DNA of 64,000 nucleotides from UBA668 sp039796575 (GCA_039796575.1 JBDKJP010000065.1:16529-80528); one strand, 5' to 3'; shown: positions 1-9,772, counted from the stretch's first letter. Numbers and translations are program-made. The notes: generated by a model from the letters alone, not told the origin.

Positions 1-191
1 TCACGGTCACCGATGGCCGGCTCACCCTGCTCGGCACCTCGGCGGCCGACGGGTTCGAGGAGCGCCTCGATCAGCGGGTCCTCGAGCAGCACCGTGTGCG
101 CGTGGAGTTCACCGACGGTGACATCACGTGGCGCATCGAGGTGCGCAACGACAACGGCAAGGTGCGCGAAGAGATCACCCAGCACGGCTGA
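1..191 (+). CDS. C-terminal part of an unidentified protein (5' truncated)
   Basis: An open frame runs from the window edge (codons in phase with position 3) to a TGA at 189-191, giving about 62 residues rich in charged amino acids and ending in ITQHG. It lies upstream of, and in the same direction as, the poly-Asp protein. No motif that I recognise is present and the start lies outside the window, so no function is proposed. Confidence 0.5.
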   Translation, partial: TVTDGRLTLLGTSAADGFEERLDQRVLEQHRVRVEFTDGDITWRIEVRNDNGKVREEITQHG

Positions 192-334
192 TCCGCCCTG
201 CTCAGTGGTGTCACGGGCGCTCTGCCCGGCCCGGATCTCGTGACCTCCTCGCGTTTGTCAAAGATTTGGAAGGTGACCCAACGTTTCGGGCTTCACCGTC
301 GTGTCCTCCTCGTTCAGACGGGAAGGAACCTCCA

Positions 335-847
<513 letters not shown>

Positions 848-873
848 TCAACGGCACCGGGTCGGCCGCGCTC

Positions 874-879
874 CATACT
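874..879 (+). promoter_or_regulatory. putative -10 (CATACT) of ung
   Basis: CATACT ends 6 nt before the GTG start at 886 and no Shine-Dalgarno is present, fitting a leaderless transcript like others in this window. No clear -35. Confidence 0.35.
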
Positions 880-885
880 GAGCTC

Positions 886-1551
886 GTGCCCACCACGGAC
901 TGGAACCCGGTACTGCGCAGCGAATTCGCCAAGCCGTACTGGACACAACTGCAGGACTTCGTGGCGGGCGAGCGTGCCCGCCACGTCGTCTTTCCCCCGG
1001 CACCCGAGGTGTTCGCCGCGCTGCACCTCACCCCGTACGCCACCACTCGAGTGGTCATCCTCGGCCAGGACCCGTACCACGGGCCCGGCCAGGCCCACGG
1101 CCTGTGCTTCTCGGTGCGCCACGGGGTGGCCGTCCCGCCGTCGCTGCAGAACATCCACAAGGAGCTCACCGCCGACCTCGGCATCCCCGCGCCGAAGCAC
1201 GGCAACCTCGAGGCCTGGGCGCGTCAGGGTGTGCTGTTGCTGAACGCCACGCTCACGGTGCGCGCCGGGCAGGCCGCCTCGCACCAGGGCAAGGGGTGGG
1301 AGACGTTCACCGACGAGGTGCTGCGCACCGTCGACGCCAAGCCGCATCCGGTGGTGTTCGTGCTGTGGGGCGCCTCGGCGAGGCGGAAGAAGTCGCTCAT
1401 CGACCTCTCCCGCCACACCGTCGTCGAGTCGGCGCACCCGTCGCCGCTGAGCGCGCACAACGGGTTCTTCGGCAGCCGGCCGTTCAGTGCCACCAACGCA
1501 GCACTCGAAGCGGCCGGCCTAGCGCCGATCGACTGGTCGATCCCCGACTGA
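886..1551 (+). CDS. ung: uracil-DNA glycosylase, family 1
   Basis: 221-aa enzyme that removes uracil from DNA to start base-excision repair in the cytoplasm. The water-activating loop GQDPYHGPGQAHGL holds the catalytic Asp, and the C-terminal leucine loop HPSPLSAHNGFFG holds the catalytic His; both are intact. Length is normal for the family (about 220-230 aa). Start is GTG at 886, just downstream of a CATACT hexamer. The stop codon abuts, with no gap, the stop of the convergent transporter gene; the junction CTGATCAG is a palindrome made of the two stops. Confidence 0.95.
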   Translation: MPTTDWNPVLRSEFAKPYWTQLQDFVAGERARHVVFPPAPEVFAALHLTPYATTRVVILGQDPYHGPGQAHGLCFSVRHGVAVPPSLQNIHKELTADLGIPAPKHGNLEAWARQGVLLLNATLTVRAGQAASHQGKGWETFTDEVLRTVDAKPHPVVFVLWGASARRKKSLIDLSRHTVVESAHPSPLSAHNGFFGSRPFSATNAALEAAGLAPIDWSIPD

Positions 1552-3333
1552 TCAGCCCGCGGGGCTCGGGTAGTCGCCGCGTTCCTCGCCGGGCGGCGGC
1601 GTCTCGTAGATGGTCACTGCACCGGCGGGGTCGAACAGCTTGTCCTCGGCCGGCCACTCGCCCGGCAGGTAGCGGGCACCGCCGTCGACGTACTGGTACA
1701 TGCCCGTGCCCTCCTTGCGGATCTCGTCGGGGCCGGTGGCCACGGGGTCCCACCAGAACACGGTGGCGTCGTCGACACCCTGGTAGTCGGTGACGCCGGC
1801 CCAGATGCCCTTGTCGCCGTAGCTCAGCGACGGCTGGCTGATGGCCCGGGTGGTCGCGTCAGCGGCGAACAGTGCGTCGCGGAACGACTCGGCGGTCACG
1901 TTCGGGCCCATGCCCTGCAGCACGGCGAACAGCAGTGCCGGGTTCGGCGCGATGACGCCGATGGTGTCGTCGGCCGGCGGCGCCGACCCGGTGAACCACT
2001 CGTAGTTCGCGTAGGCACCGGTGGTGGTGGGGTTGCCGCGTGCGGCCAGCTGCGTGACGCCGAAGGCGTGCGCCCACTGCTGCTGGTCGTAGGTGCGGGC
2101 GAACGCCGTCACGTCGACGAGCGTCGAGGCCGCCACGAGCCATTCGGGGAAGTACTCCTGGGCGGTGGCTTCCTTGGTGAAGTCGCGGGGTGCGACCGGG
2201 TCGCCGCTGAACACGATGGTGGTGACGCCGGCGGCCTTCAACTTGGTGATCACCTGCGACGCCTGCTGCTGGATGGTGGCCGGGTCGAGCTGATAGGCGA
2301 CGACCTCGGCGAACGGGGCACCGATGCCCTCCATCGCGGCGGCGAGCGTGTCGGCCAGGTCCTTCGAGGCACCGCTGCTCTCGAGGTAGAGCAGGCCGAA
2401 CTTGCGCGGCGTGGCCTGCACGGCCTCGCCACCGTGCTCGGCGTTCTTGCCGACGAGCTGCTGCTGGATGAACTCCACGACGTGGGTCTGCTTCTGCAGG
2501 CTGCTGCCGTCGAGGCCCCACACGTACGGGTCGCGGTCGGTGTAGAACGCGGGCGGCTGGCCGGGCGTGCAGCCGATGCAGAGCGTCTGCCGCTTGGCGA
2601 GCTCGTCGGCGAACGCGCTGGTGAGTGCGGGGCCACCGAGGACGGCGAACGGCTGGTACTGCTCGACGATCGCGGCGGCGTCGGCGCGGGCGGCCACTTC
2701 GTCGGTGGCGATGCCGGTGCCCTGGTAGGTGACGAGGTTGATGGTGCGGCCGTACAGCTCGTAGTACGCCTCGTAGTACGCGACCAGGCCCTGCATCGTC
2801 TCGAACTGCTGGGCGTTGGTGTCGTCGACCGCGATGGCGTCGGTGATGTACGAGATGATCGGGTCGGCGTCGGGGCCCTCGTAGTAGACGACGGTGATCT
2901 CGTCGGCGGTCACGCCCGGTGCGGTGGCGCCACCGTTGTCACCGGTGAACGGCGCGAAGCACTCGCTGCGGAAGAAGTCGGGCACGGCGATGCGACCGGT
3001 GGACGTGTCGCAGCGGTCGCCCCATTCGATCTGATCGGTGAGCCCGGCGGCCTCGGCATCGCTCCAGCTCATCGGGAACGTGATCTCGCCACCCGAGGGG
3101 GCGCTGTCGGTGGTGACCGGGTCGGTGGCCGCGACGGTGGTGTCGCCGCCGGCGGTGGTCTCGACGGCGAGCGTCGTGTCGCCACCGGCGTCCTCGTCGT
3201 CACCGCCCTGGGTGGCGAACAGGATGCCGCCTCCCACGAGTGCGACGACGACCACGCCGATGATCGGTCCCCATCGCTTCAGCTGACGGTTGCCGCCGGG
3301 CGGCGTGGCTCCCGATGCGCTGGCTGGCTGCAT
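1552..3333 (-). CDS. ABC transporter substrate-binding protein (type I periplasmic fold, LivJ-like)
   Basis: 593-aa extracytoplasmic solute receptor. Residues about 22-43 form a single hydrophobic segment after a basic stretch (LKRWGPII...), acting as signal or anchor, followed by a Thr/Asp-rich linker and a Leu/Ile/Val-binding-protein-like fold (Peripla_BP_6 family by overall pattern). The ATG lies 4 nt downstream of the stop of the MFS-ABC fusion gene, so it is the last gene of a three-gene operon with the LivH-LivM and MFS-LivF-LivG fusions. Substrate is unknown: a branched-chain amino acid, amide or urea are family possibilities. It is longer than a typical LivJ (about 370-400 aa). Confidence 0.8.
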   Translation of the reverse strand: MQPASASGATPPGGNRQLKRWGPIIGVVVVALVGGGILFATQGGDDEDAGGDTTLAVETTAGGDTTVAATDPVTTDSAPSGGEITFPMSWSDAEAAGLTDQIEWGDRCDTSTGRIAVPDFFRSECFAPFTGDNGGATAPGVTADEITVVYYEGPDADPIISYITDAIAVDDTNAQQFETMQGLVAYYEAYYELYGRTINLVTYQGTGIATDEVAARADAAAIVEQYQPFAVLGGPALTSAFADELAKRQTLCIGCTPGQPPAFYTDRDPYVWGLDGSSLQKQTHVVEFIQQQLVGKNAEHGGEAVQATPRKFGLLYLESSGASKDLADTLAAAMEGIGAPFAEVVAYQLDPATIQQQASQVITKLKAAGVTTIVFSGDPVAPRDFTKEATAQEYFPEWLVAASTLVDVTAFARTYDQQQWAHAFGVTQLAARGNPTTTGAYANYEWFTGSAPPADDTIGVIAPNPALLFAVLQGMGPNVTAESFRDALFAADATTRAISQPSLSYGDKGIWAGVTDYQGVDDATVFWWDPVATGPDEIRKEGTGMYQYVDGGARYLPGEWPAEDKLFDPAGAVTIYETPPPGEERGDYPSPAG

Positions 3334-3337
3334 GGCA

Positions 3338-6253
3338 TTACCCCCTCGTGCCGCTGCGTGCTTGCGCCGCAGTGTTGTTCCCCAAGTAGCTCTCTATCAC
3401 TTCCGGATGCAGCAGTACGTCGGACGGTGCGCCCGACGTGAGCACCGCACCCTGGTCGAGCGCGACGAGCCGATCGCTGATCGACGAGATCAGCGGGATG
3501 TCGTGTTCGATCACCAGCAGGCAGGCGCCCATCTCGTCGCGCAGGCGGCGCAGCACGGGTGCCAGTGCTTCCACTTCTCGTTGGGCGATGCCACCCGACG
3601 GTTCGTCGAGCATCACCATCACCGGACGGTGCGCGGCGATGCAGGCGAGGTCGACGATGCGACGCGTGCCGGTGCTGAGCTCGCGCACGAACGCGTTGCG
3701 GTAGTCGCCGAGGTGCATCAGCTCGATCAGTTCGTGCACGCGCAGCGCGGTACGTTGCTCGTCGTCGTACACGGCGGGCCACCGCACCGCAGCAGCGATG
3801 GCACTGCGGTTCTCGATCCACCGCTCCAACGACACGGCGAGCGTCTCCTCCACCGTCATGTCGGGGAACAGGCGTGCGTCCTGGAAGCTGCGTCCGAGGC
3901 CGGCCGCGGCGCGTTGGTCGGGCGGCAGCTCACCGATGTCGCGACCGGCCAGCACGATGCGCCCCATGTCGTGCGGCACGAAGCCGCTGACGAGGTCGAA
4001 GATGGTGGTCTTGCCGGCGCCGTTGGGGCCGATCATGCCGACGATCTCCTGCTCGTACACCTCGAAGCTGGCGGCGTTGACGGCGCGGTTGCCGCCGAAC
4101 GACTTCACCAGTTCCACCACCCGCAGCAGCGGCTCACCGGTCGGCTCGGGAGCCGGAGCGGCCGTGGCCGTGCCCGGCTCGGCGGCACCGGAGAGGAACA
4201 CCGACCGCAGCAGGTCCTTGCGCTCGAGCAGTTCCGCCGTCGGGCCGGAGAAGCGGATGGTGCCGCGCTCCATGAAGTACGCACGCTCGGCCACGGTCAG
4301 GGCCACGTTCACGCTCTGCTCGACGAGGATGACCGCAGTGCCCTGGGCGGCCACGCGCTGCACGAGCGGCAGCAACTGGCCCACCACCACCGGGGCGAGG
4401 CCCAGTGACAGCTCGTCGATGAGCAGCACGCGCGGCTTGGCAACGAAGGCCATGCCGAGTGCGAGCATCTGCTGCTGGCCGCCGCTGAGGTCGGCGGCCG
4501 AACGGTCGAGCCGCTCGCGCAGCACCGGGAACAGCTCGAGCACCTCCTCGGTGGCCGCGGCCACGCCGTCGGGGTCGCTGCGACGTGTCCAGCCGGCGAG
4601 CTGCAGGTTCTCGGCCACGGTGAGCGAGCCGAACACGCCCTGGCCGCCGGGCATCTGGCTGATGCCGAACGTGGCGATCTCCTCCGGCGGCGCGTGTGTG
4701 ATGTCGCGACCGTCGAGGACCACCGCACCGCGGTCGGCCTCGACGACGCCGCTGATCGACTTCAGCAGCGTGCTCTTGCCGGCGCCGTTGGTGCCGAGCA
4801 GCGCGACGATCTCGCCTTCCTTCACGTCGATGTCGACACCGAACAACACCTGTCGACCGGTGTAGCCGGCGTCGAGGTTGCGCACGATGAGGAGATCGGC
4901 GTGGCCGTGACGGCGTTGGTACAGCGCTTCGCTACGCGCGGCCGAGCTCTGCCACACCTGGGCGATGTCGGCGTCGATGGTGTGCTGCGCCGAACCGAGG
5001 ATGAGGCTGCCGATGATGAACAGCGGCACCAGCGTGAGCATGCCCCAGCGGATGCCGATCTCGTTGCTGATCCAGCCGATGAGCGGGAGGATCAGCAGAC
5101 CGGGGATCACCCACAGCGATGCGACGCTGAAGCCGGTGGCGCGGGCGCGGGCGGGGATGGCCAGCGACAGCGCGACCAGGATGCCGGGACCGACCACCGC
5201 GAGGGTGGCGGAGATGACGCAGTTGAGCGCGACCGCGATCCACACCGTCGGCGCCGCGGCGAAGCCGATCGACGCGATGGAGGTGACGACGGCGATGCGC
5301 GCGAGGAACCGGATGAGGCCCTTCATGTCGGCCATGAACCGCTTGGTGATGTAGCGGGTGCCGAGCACGAGTCCGACCAACTGGAACGGTTCGGCCACGG
5401 CGGCGGCGACGCCACGGGCACGCTCGTCGAGGTCGAACTGCTGCTCGTAGAGCAGCGACGCCAGCACCACGAACCCGATGAGCGCGGTGGCCAGGAACGG
5501 CAGGCTCCACCACAGCCGTTGGAGCGTGTGGATCTTCTGCACCGTGCGCCAGCTCTCGGCGAACGACGGGACGGTCTCCTCGGTGTTGGCGACCTCGTCG
5601 CTCACCCCGGTGGCCTCGCGTTCCCACTTGCCGCGCACCGGCTCCTGCAGCCGCAGCGCGAGCACAGCGAACACGATGGTCGGCACGACGAACACCAGGA
5701 ACGGCACTCGCCAGTCGAACGCGTAGGCGAGCAGACCGGCGGTGAGCGGCCCGACGAACGCGCCGACCGCGTTGGCGGCGCGGTGCGTGCTGAACACCTT
5801 GCTGCGCGCCTCGATCGGGTAGTAGTCGGCGAGCAGCGAGTTGTGCGTGGGGTCGATCACGGCCTTGCCGAGGCTGCTGCCGCTGCGGGCGATGGTGAGC
5901 ATCACCACACCGGTGGCCAGACCGGTCATGCCGCTGAACCCGGCCCACAGCACGGCGCCGGCGATGGCCAACGGCACGCGGCGCGATCGGTCGGCGTACT
6001 GCGCGATGGGCACCTGCAGCGCGAGCGCCGCGATCGACGAGAGCGCCACCAGGCTGAGCACGCCGGTGTTGTCGAGGTTGAACTCGTCGCGGATGTTCGG
6101 GAGGAGGATGCCGAACGCCGTGCGGTCGAGCTCGTCGACGGCGTTGAGACCGAACAGCACGACGAGCGGGAACGCCGACTCGCCGCCGCACACGTCGCGC
6201 AGCCACACCATCGGGTGGCGCAGGCCGTGGAGGAATCGTCGCCACATGGTCAT
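3338..6253 (-). CDS. fusion of MFS permease, LivF-like ATPase and LivG-like ATPase
   Basis: 971-aa protein. Residues about 20-440 form a major-facilitator-type membrane domain with multiple hydrophobic helices and a motif-A-like AQYADRSRR loop. After a short cytoplasmic linker comes a first ABC ATPase of LivF type (Walker A GTNGAGKS near 486, signature LSGGQQQM near 590, Walker B LLIDELSLGLAP). A second, LivG-type ATPase follows (Walker A GPNGAGKT near 741, Q-loop SFQDARLF, Walker B VMLDEPSGG), whose signature reads LSTGTRR instead of LSGGQ. The start is set by an ATGA overlap with the upstream LivH-LivM gene. Together with that permease and the downstream receptor it makes a complete importer. 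The MFS domain may be a second permease or a regulatory module; this is unknown. Confidence 0.85.
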   Translation of the reverse strand: MTMWRRFLHGLRHPMVWLRDVCGGESAFPLVVLFGLNAVDELDRTAFGILLPNIRDEFNLDNTGVLSLVALSSIAALALQVPIAQYADRSRRVPLAIAGAVLWAGFSGMTGLATGVVMLTIARSGSSLGKAVIDPTHNSLLADYYPIEARSKVFSTHRAANAVGAFVGPLTAGLLAYAFDWRVPFLVFVVPTIVFAVLALRLQEPVRGKWEREATGVSDEVANTEETVPSFAESWRTVQKIHTLQRLWWSLPFLATALIGFVVLASLLYEQQFDLDERARGVAAAVAEPFQLVGLVLGTRYITKRFMADMKGLIRFLARIAVVTSIASIGFAAAPTVWIAVALNCVISATLAVVGPGILVALSLAIPARARATGFSVASLWVIPGLLILPLIGWISNEIGIRWGMLTLVPLFIIGSLILGSAQHTIDADIAQVWQSSAARSEALYQRRHGHADLLIVRNLDAGYTGRQVLFGVDIDVKEGEIVALLGTNGAGKSTLLKSISGVVEADRGAVVLDGRDITHAPPEEIATFGISQMPGGQGVFGSLTVAENLQLAGWTRRSDPDGVAAATEEVLELFPVLRERLDRSAADLSGGQQQMLALGMAFVAKPRVLLIDELSLGLAPVVVGQLLPLVQRVAAQGTAVILVEQSVNVALTVAERAYFMERGTIRFSGPTAELLERKDLLRSVFLSGAAEPGTATAAPAPEPTGEPLLRVVELVKSFGGNRAVNAASFEVYEQEIVGMIGPNGAGKTTIFDLVSGFVPHDMGRIVLAGRDIGELPPDQRAAAGLGRSFQDARLFPDMTVEETLAVSLERWIENRSAIAAAVRWPAVYDDEQRTALRVHELIELMHLGDYRNAFVRELSTGTRRIVDLACIAAHRPVMVMLDEPSGGIAQREVEALAPVLRRLRDEMGACLLVIEHDIPLISSISDRLVALDQGAVLTSGAPSDVLLHPEVIESYLGNNTAAQARSGTRG

Positions 6254-8379
6254 GCGGGGTCGGCCTCCATCGTCGCCGGCGCGGGTACGGGCGCGGCGGC
6301 CGGCGCGTGGACCGGCTCCGGTGCCGGTTCGGCCAGCACGGCCGGGTCGTCGACACGCCGCCCGGTGAGCAGGCGCACGCCCACGTCGCGCAGCTTCACC
6401 CACAGGCTGCCGAGGCCGCCGGGCAGCACGAGCAGCACCAGCAGCACACCGAACCCGGTCGACAGGAGCTGCCAGGCGGGGTCGTTGATGAACCAGCGGG
6501 TGCCGCGCAGGTACAGCGCCCCGAGGAACGCGCCGCTGAACATGCCGAGGCCACCGATGACCGCACTGATGAACACGTTGAAGCTCTCGGCGGTGGTGAA
6601 CGTGGCGATGCTGAAGCTGGTGTTGCCCTGCGCCAGGAGGGCCCCACCCATGCCGGCGATGATGCCGCTGATGACGAACGCGGTCAGCTTCGCCCGCACA
6701 ACGCCGACCGCGTAGCTCTGCGCGGCCCGTTCGTTCTCGCGGATGGCCACGATGACGCGGCCCGTGCGTGTGCGGCGGATGCCCTGCAGCGCGAGCAGCA
6801 GCAGGGTGAGCACGACCACCGAGTACGTGTAGAACCGCGTGGGGGTGTCGACGCGCACCTTGCCGAACAGCGGGTCGCGTTCGAAGCCGGTCTCGGCCTT
6901 CGGGAACCACGAGAAGAAGCGGTCGTTGAGGAGCCAGTACTCGGTGGCGAGCGCGAGCGCGAAGGTGGTGACGGCCAGGTACAGGCCGCGCAGCCGCAGC
7001 GCGGGCAGACCGACGAGGAACGCCGCGGCACCGCCGGCGAGGCCGCCGAGCAACAGGCCCAGCGTCATGTCGACGTGCCACCGCCACGTGAGCGTGGCGC
7101 TCACCGCGGCGCCGATGCCGGCGAGCGCCATCTGCCCGAACGAGATCTGGCCGGCCCATCCGGTGAGCACCACCAGCGAGAGCCCGACCACCACGAACGC
7201 CACCAGCGCGGTGGCCTTGATGACGAGGTCGACGTCGAGCACGAGCGGCACCGACACCACGCCGAGCACGCCGAGCGCGACGAGCGTCCAGCGCACGGTG
7301 GGCACCCACCCGTACGCGGCCAGCACCGGAGGCACCGGGCGCACCTGTTCGGCGCCACGCCAACTGCTGGTGGCATCGTTGTCGCGGCGCAGGGTGCTCG
7401 ACCGTTGGGCCAACAGGGCCACGAACATCGCCCCCGCCATGATCGGGTACGCCAGGAACGGCGACTCGGAGTTCCACGTGATGCCCGACTCCAGCAGCGT
7501 CAACGACATCGCGGCGAACGCGATGGTGGGCAGCCGTTCCAGCCGGCCGATCACCAGCGCGGCGAGCGCCACCAGCAGCGCGGGGAGCCCGGCGGCGAAC
7601 CCGAGCGGCACGCCGCTGATGCCGCTGCGCAGGAACAGACCGAGGTACGCCAGTGCACCGGCGATGGCCCACACCACGGTGTTGAGCCGCGACACCGGGA
7701 TGCCCAGCATCGCGGCGCGGTCGGTGCGTTCGGCCGAGGCACGGATGGCAACGCCGAGGCGGCTGCGGTTCAGGAACCACGCCACGAACAGGATGGCGGC
7801 CGGGCCGACGACCAGCGCGATGAGGTGGTTGGCGTTGAGGATGTACCCGCCCGGTTCGGCCTGCCAGAACTTCAGTCGGAAGCTCGGGGTGAACTTCCAG
7901 TCGACCGGCGGGTCGAGCCGTTCACTGGCGAGGTTCCTCCCCCACCAACGCGGGATGAGGATGCCGATCACGAGCAGCAGCTGCGTGATGCCGAGCGTCG
8001 CGACGGTCACCACCATGCGCGGCGCGTTGCGGAAGCGGCGGATGAACGCGACCTCGACGATGGCGCCGAGCAGCAGCGCCATCACCAGGCCCACGCTCAT
8101 GCCGAGGAAGTACGGCCATCCCCAGAACAGCACGAACGACGCGGCGAACCCGGTCGGCACCGTGCCCAGTTCGGCCTGCGCGAAGTTGACGACGCGGTTG
8201 GCGCGGTAGATGAGGGCGAGCCCGATGGCGAGCATCGACGAGAGCACGCCCTTGACCACGCTCTCCACCCACATGCCGAACGGCATCGGGTAGTGCAGGA
8301 GCTGCAGCAGCACGACGGCCGCGATGGTGCCCCATGCCACGACCGACGTTGTGATGTAGCGAGCCCCCCAGCGACGCAC
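6250..8379 (-). CDS. fused LivH-LivM branched-chain amino-acid-type ABC permease
   Basis: 709-aa membrane protein joining two permease subunits that are usually separate. The N-terminal half (to about residue 330) resembles LivH, with the YRANRVVNFAQAELG segment typical of that subunit. The C-terminal half resembles LivM, with GWAGQISFGQ near residue 405. The fusion is the first gene of the operon and overlaps the MFS-ATPase fusion by ATGA. The start GTG at 8379 lies 6 nt downstream of a TAAGGT hexamer and has no Shine-Dalgarno. The two halves would form the heterodimeric channel in one chain. Confidence 0.88.
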   Translation of the reverse strand: MRRWGARYITTSVVAWGTIAAVVLLQLLHYPMPFGMWVESVVKGVLSSMLAIGLALIYRANRVVNFAQAELGTVPTGFAASFVLFWGWPYFLGMSVGLVMALLLGAIVEVAFIRRFRNAPRMVVTVATLGITQLLLVIGILIPRWWGRNLASERLDPPVDWKFTPSFRLKFWQAEPGGYILNANHLIALVVGPAAILFVAWFLNRSRLGVAIRASAERTDRAAMLGIPVSRLNTVVWAIAGALAYLGLFLRSGISGVPLGFAAGLPALLVALAALVIGRLERLPTIAFAAMSLTLLESGITWNSESPFLAYPIMAGAMFVALLAQRSSTLRRDNDATSSWRGAEQVRPVPPVLAAYGWVPTVRWTLVALGVLGVVSVPLVLDVDLVIKATALVAFVVVGLSLVVLTGWAGQISFGQMALAGIGAAVSATLTWRWHVDMTLGLLLGGLAGGAAAFLVGLPALRLRGLYLAVTTFALALATEYWLLNDRFFSWFPKAETGFERDPLFGKVRVDTPTRFYTYSVVVLTLLLLALQGIRRTRTGRVIVAIRENERAAQSYAVGVVRAKLTAFVISGIIAGMGGALLAQGNTSFSIATFTTAESFNVFISAVIGGLGMFSGAFLGALYLRGTRWFINDPAWQLLSTGFGVLLVLLVLPGGLGSLWVKLRDVGVRLLTGRRVDDPAVLAEPAPEPVHAPAAAPVPAPATMEADPA

Positions 8380-8385
8380 GTCCGG

Positions 8386-8391
8386 ACCTTA
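8386..8391 (-). promoter_or_regulatory. putative -10 (TAAGGT) of the ABC transporter operon
   Basis: On the minus strand TAAGGT ends 6 nt before the GTG at 8379. Leaderless arrangement; no recognisable -35. Confidence 0.45.
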
Positions 8392-8397
8392 CGCGGT

Positions 8398-9150
8398 TCA
8401 GAGCAACCCTCTGTGCAGTGCAACCAATTGCGGCACGAGGTGCACCCCCGGGGTGGCGCAGAACAGGTCCTGGTCGATCACCTCGAACCCCCGATGCGAC
8501 AACAGCGCTGCCAGCGGCGAGGGGGCCGGCACGCACAGCTCGACCTGTTCGCCGCCCGGGAGTGCGGCGAGCAGTGTGTCCACCTCGGCTTCGGGATGCT
8601 CGCTCATCATCCGCAGCACCCGGTGCGGCTCGCCGACATGCGGCGAGCGGAGCAGCACGAGATCGGGCGAGATCGCTGCGCCGAGCGACACGTAGAAGTC
8701 GACCAGTTCGTGACGGTCGTGCCGCCACTGTCCCGACTCGGTCGGCGGGCCGCCGCCCGTGGCGTGGCCGCGGAGCACGAGCACCGGCCAGCACGGCTCG
8801 AGGCCGGCCGCCGCATAGGCGGCGCGTGCGGCCGGGTGGTCGGAGCTGCACGTCATCCGCCGCTCGAACCCGTCGGTGACGGCGGCGAGCAGCGCACCAC
8901 CGATGCCGCTCCCGCGCTGCTCGGCCGCGACGAACAGATCGGTCACCATGACCGCATCGCCGACCGGGATGCCGCCCGCGAAGCCGTGGACGACACGGTC
9001 GTCGTCGCCGTCGCAGGCCACCACGAGCCGACCCTGCGCAGCGACGAAGTCGAGATACCCTTCGTCCACCCCTGGCGCGTCGCCTTCTTCGGCGATGACG
9101 ATCATCTTCGCCACATCGGCGCGCCGTGCATGACGGATCGGCAGCAGCAT
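8398..9150 (-). CDS. GNAT-family N-acetyltransferase
   Basis: 250-aa protein with the acetyl-CoA-binding motif A of GNAT enzymes: LFVAAEQRGSGIGGALLAAV, where QRGSGIG is the pyrophosphate loop. The start at ATG 9150 gives the usual N-terminal beta strand LLPIRHARRADVAKM, and GAAGCT lies 6 nt upstream. The C-terminal 100 residues are longer than in minimal GNATs and may be a second substrate domain. Divergent from the LytR_C lipoprotein gene. Substrate unknown. Confidence 0.75.
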   Translation of the reverse strand: MLLPIRHARRADVAKMIVIAEEGDAPGVDEGYLDFVAAQGRLVVACDGDDDRVVHGFAGGIPVGDAVMVTDLFVAAEQRGSGIGGALLAAVTDGFERRMTCSSDHPAARAAYAAAGLEPCWPVLVLRGHATGGGPPTESGQWRHDRHELVDFYVSLGAAISPDLVLLRSPHVGEPHRVLRMMSEHPEAEVDTLLAALPGGEQVELCVPAPSPLAALLSHRGFEVIDQDLFCATPGVHLVPQLVALHRGLL

Positions 9151-9172
9151 CGTGACAGCTTCGCACCAAGAC

Positions 9173-9201
9173 TTGAGTTGGGCCGCGCGGTCGGTCAGGC
9201 T
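9173..9201 (+). promoter_or_regulatory. putative promoter of the LytR_C lipoprotein gene
   Basis: TTGAGT (9173-9178), a 17-nt spacer and CAGGCT (9196-9201), followed after 7 nt by the GTG at 9209. This is the only leaderless case here with a convincing -35. Confidence 0.4.
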
Positions 9202-9208
9202 GGAGGGC

Positions 9209-9766
9209 GTGACGCGCACTCCCCCCGCTCGCCCCGCCTCCTTCGCGCGCCGTCTCGTCTCGGTCGCGCTCCTCGTCGGCACCGTCGCCGCGTGCAACAG
9301 CGACATCGGTGACGCCGACCCTGCGGCCACCACGGCCAGCACCTCGACGTCCACCACGAGCACGCTGGCGCCCACGACGACGCTGGCCCCCACCACCACG
9401 TTGCCGCCCACCACCACGACGCAGCCGCTCGTCCTCACCCCCGGTGTGGTGAAGGTGGCGAACTCGTCGGGTGTCGACGGTGCGGCGGGCGTGCTGACCG
9501 ACGAGCTGGCCGCGCTCGGGTTCGACATGCGCAAGGCCACCAACGGCGCCGGGCCCGACGGCGACCTCGACGTCAGCAAGATCTACGTCGTCGCCGGCAG
9601 CGAGGACGTCGCCAGGTCGGTCAGTCGGCTGATGGGTGGCCTCGAGATCCTGCCGATGCCCACGCCTGCCTGGATCACCGGCGCCAACGAGAACCTCGCC
9701 GACGCGACCGTGCTGGTGATGCTCGGCCACGATCTCGCCGGCAAGCGCCTCGCCGAGATGACCTGA
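9209..9766 (+). CDS. lipoprotein with LytR C-terminal-type domain
   Basis: 185-aa predicted lipoprotein. Basic N-terminus, hydrophobic segment and lipobox VAAC with Cys near residue 29, then a Thr/Pro-rich linker (repeats of TTTLPPTTT type), then a globular part from VVKVANSSG onward that matches the LytR_C fold (VxVxNGSG...AxxxxxxLxxxGF...). LytR_C domains occur on cell-wall-associated actinobacterial proteins; here the catalytic LytR-CpsA-Psr domain is absent. Start chosen at GTG 9209 because it gives a standard signal peptide and lies at the promoter's expected transcript start. Confidence 0.75.
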   Translation: MTRTPPARPASFARRLVSVALLVGTVAACNSDIGDADPAATTASTSTSTTSTLAPTTTLAPTTTLPPTTTTQPLVLTPGVVKVANSSGVDGAAGVLTDELAALGFDMRKATNGAGPDGDLDVSKIYVVAGSEDVARSVSRLMGGLEILPMPTPAWITGANENLADATVLVMLGHDLAGKRLAEMT

Positions 9767-9772
9767 CCCGCG

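Noticed and set aside
2068..3441. Plus-strand open frame across the substrate-binding protein gene
   Set aside because: High-GC antisense shadow rich in Gly/Arg/Val without motifs; the minus strand carries a clear receptor.
6254..7780. In-frame open extension of the MFS-ABC fusion upstream to 7780
   Set aside because: It would be out of frame with and antisense-like to the LivM coding sequence on the same strand; the sequence is Arg-rich frame-shadow, and the ATGA overlap at 6250-6253 gives the natural start.
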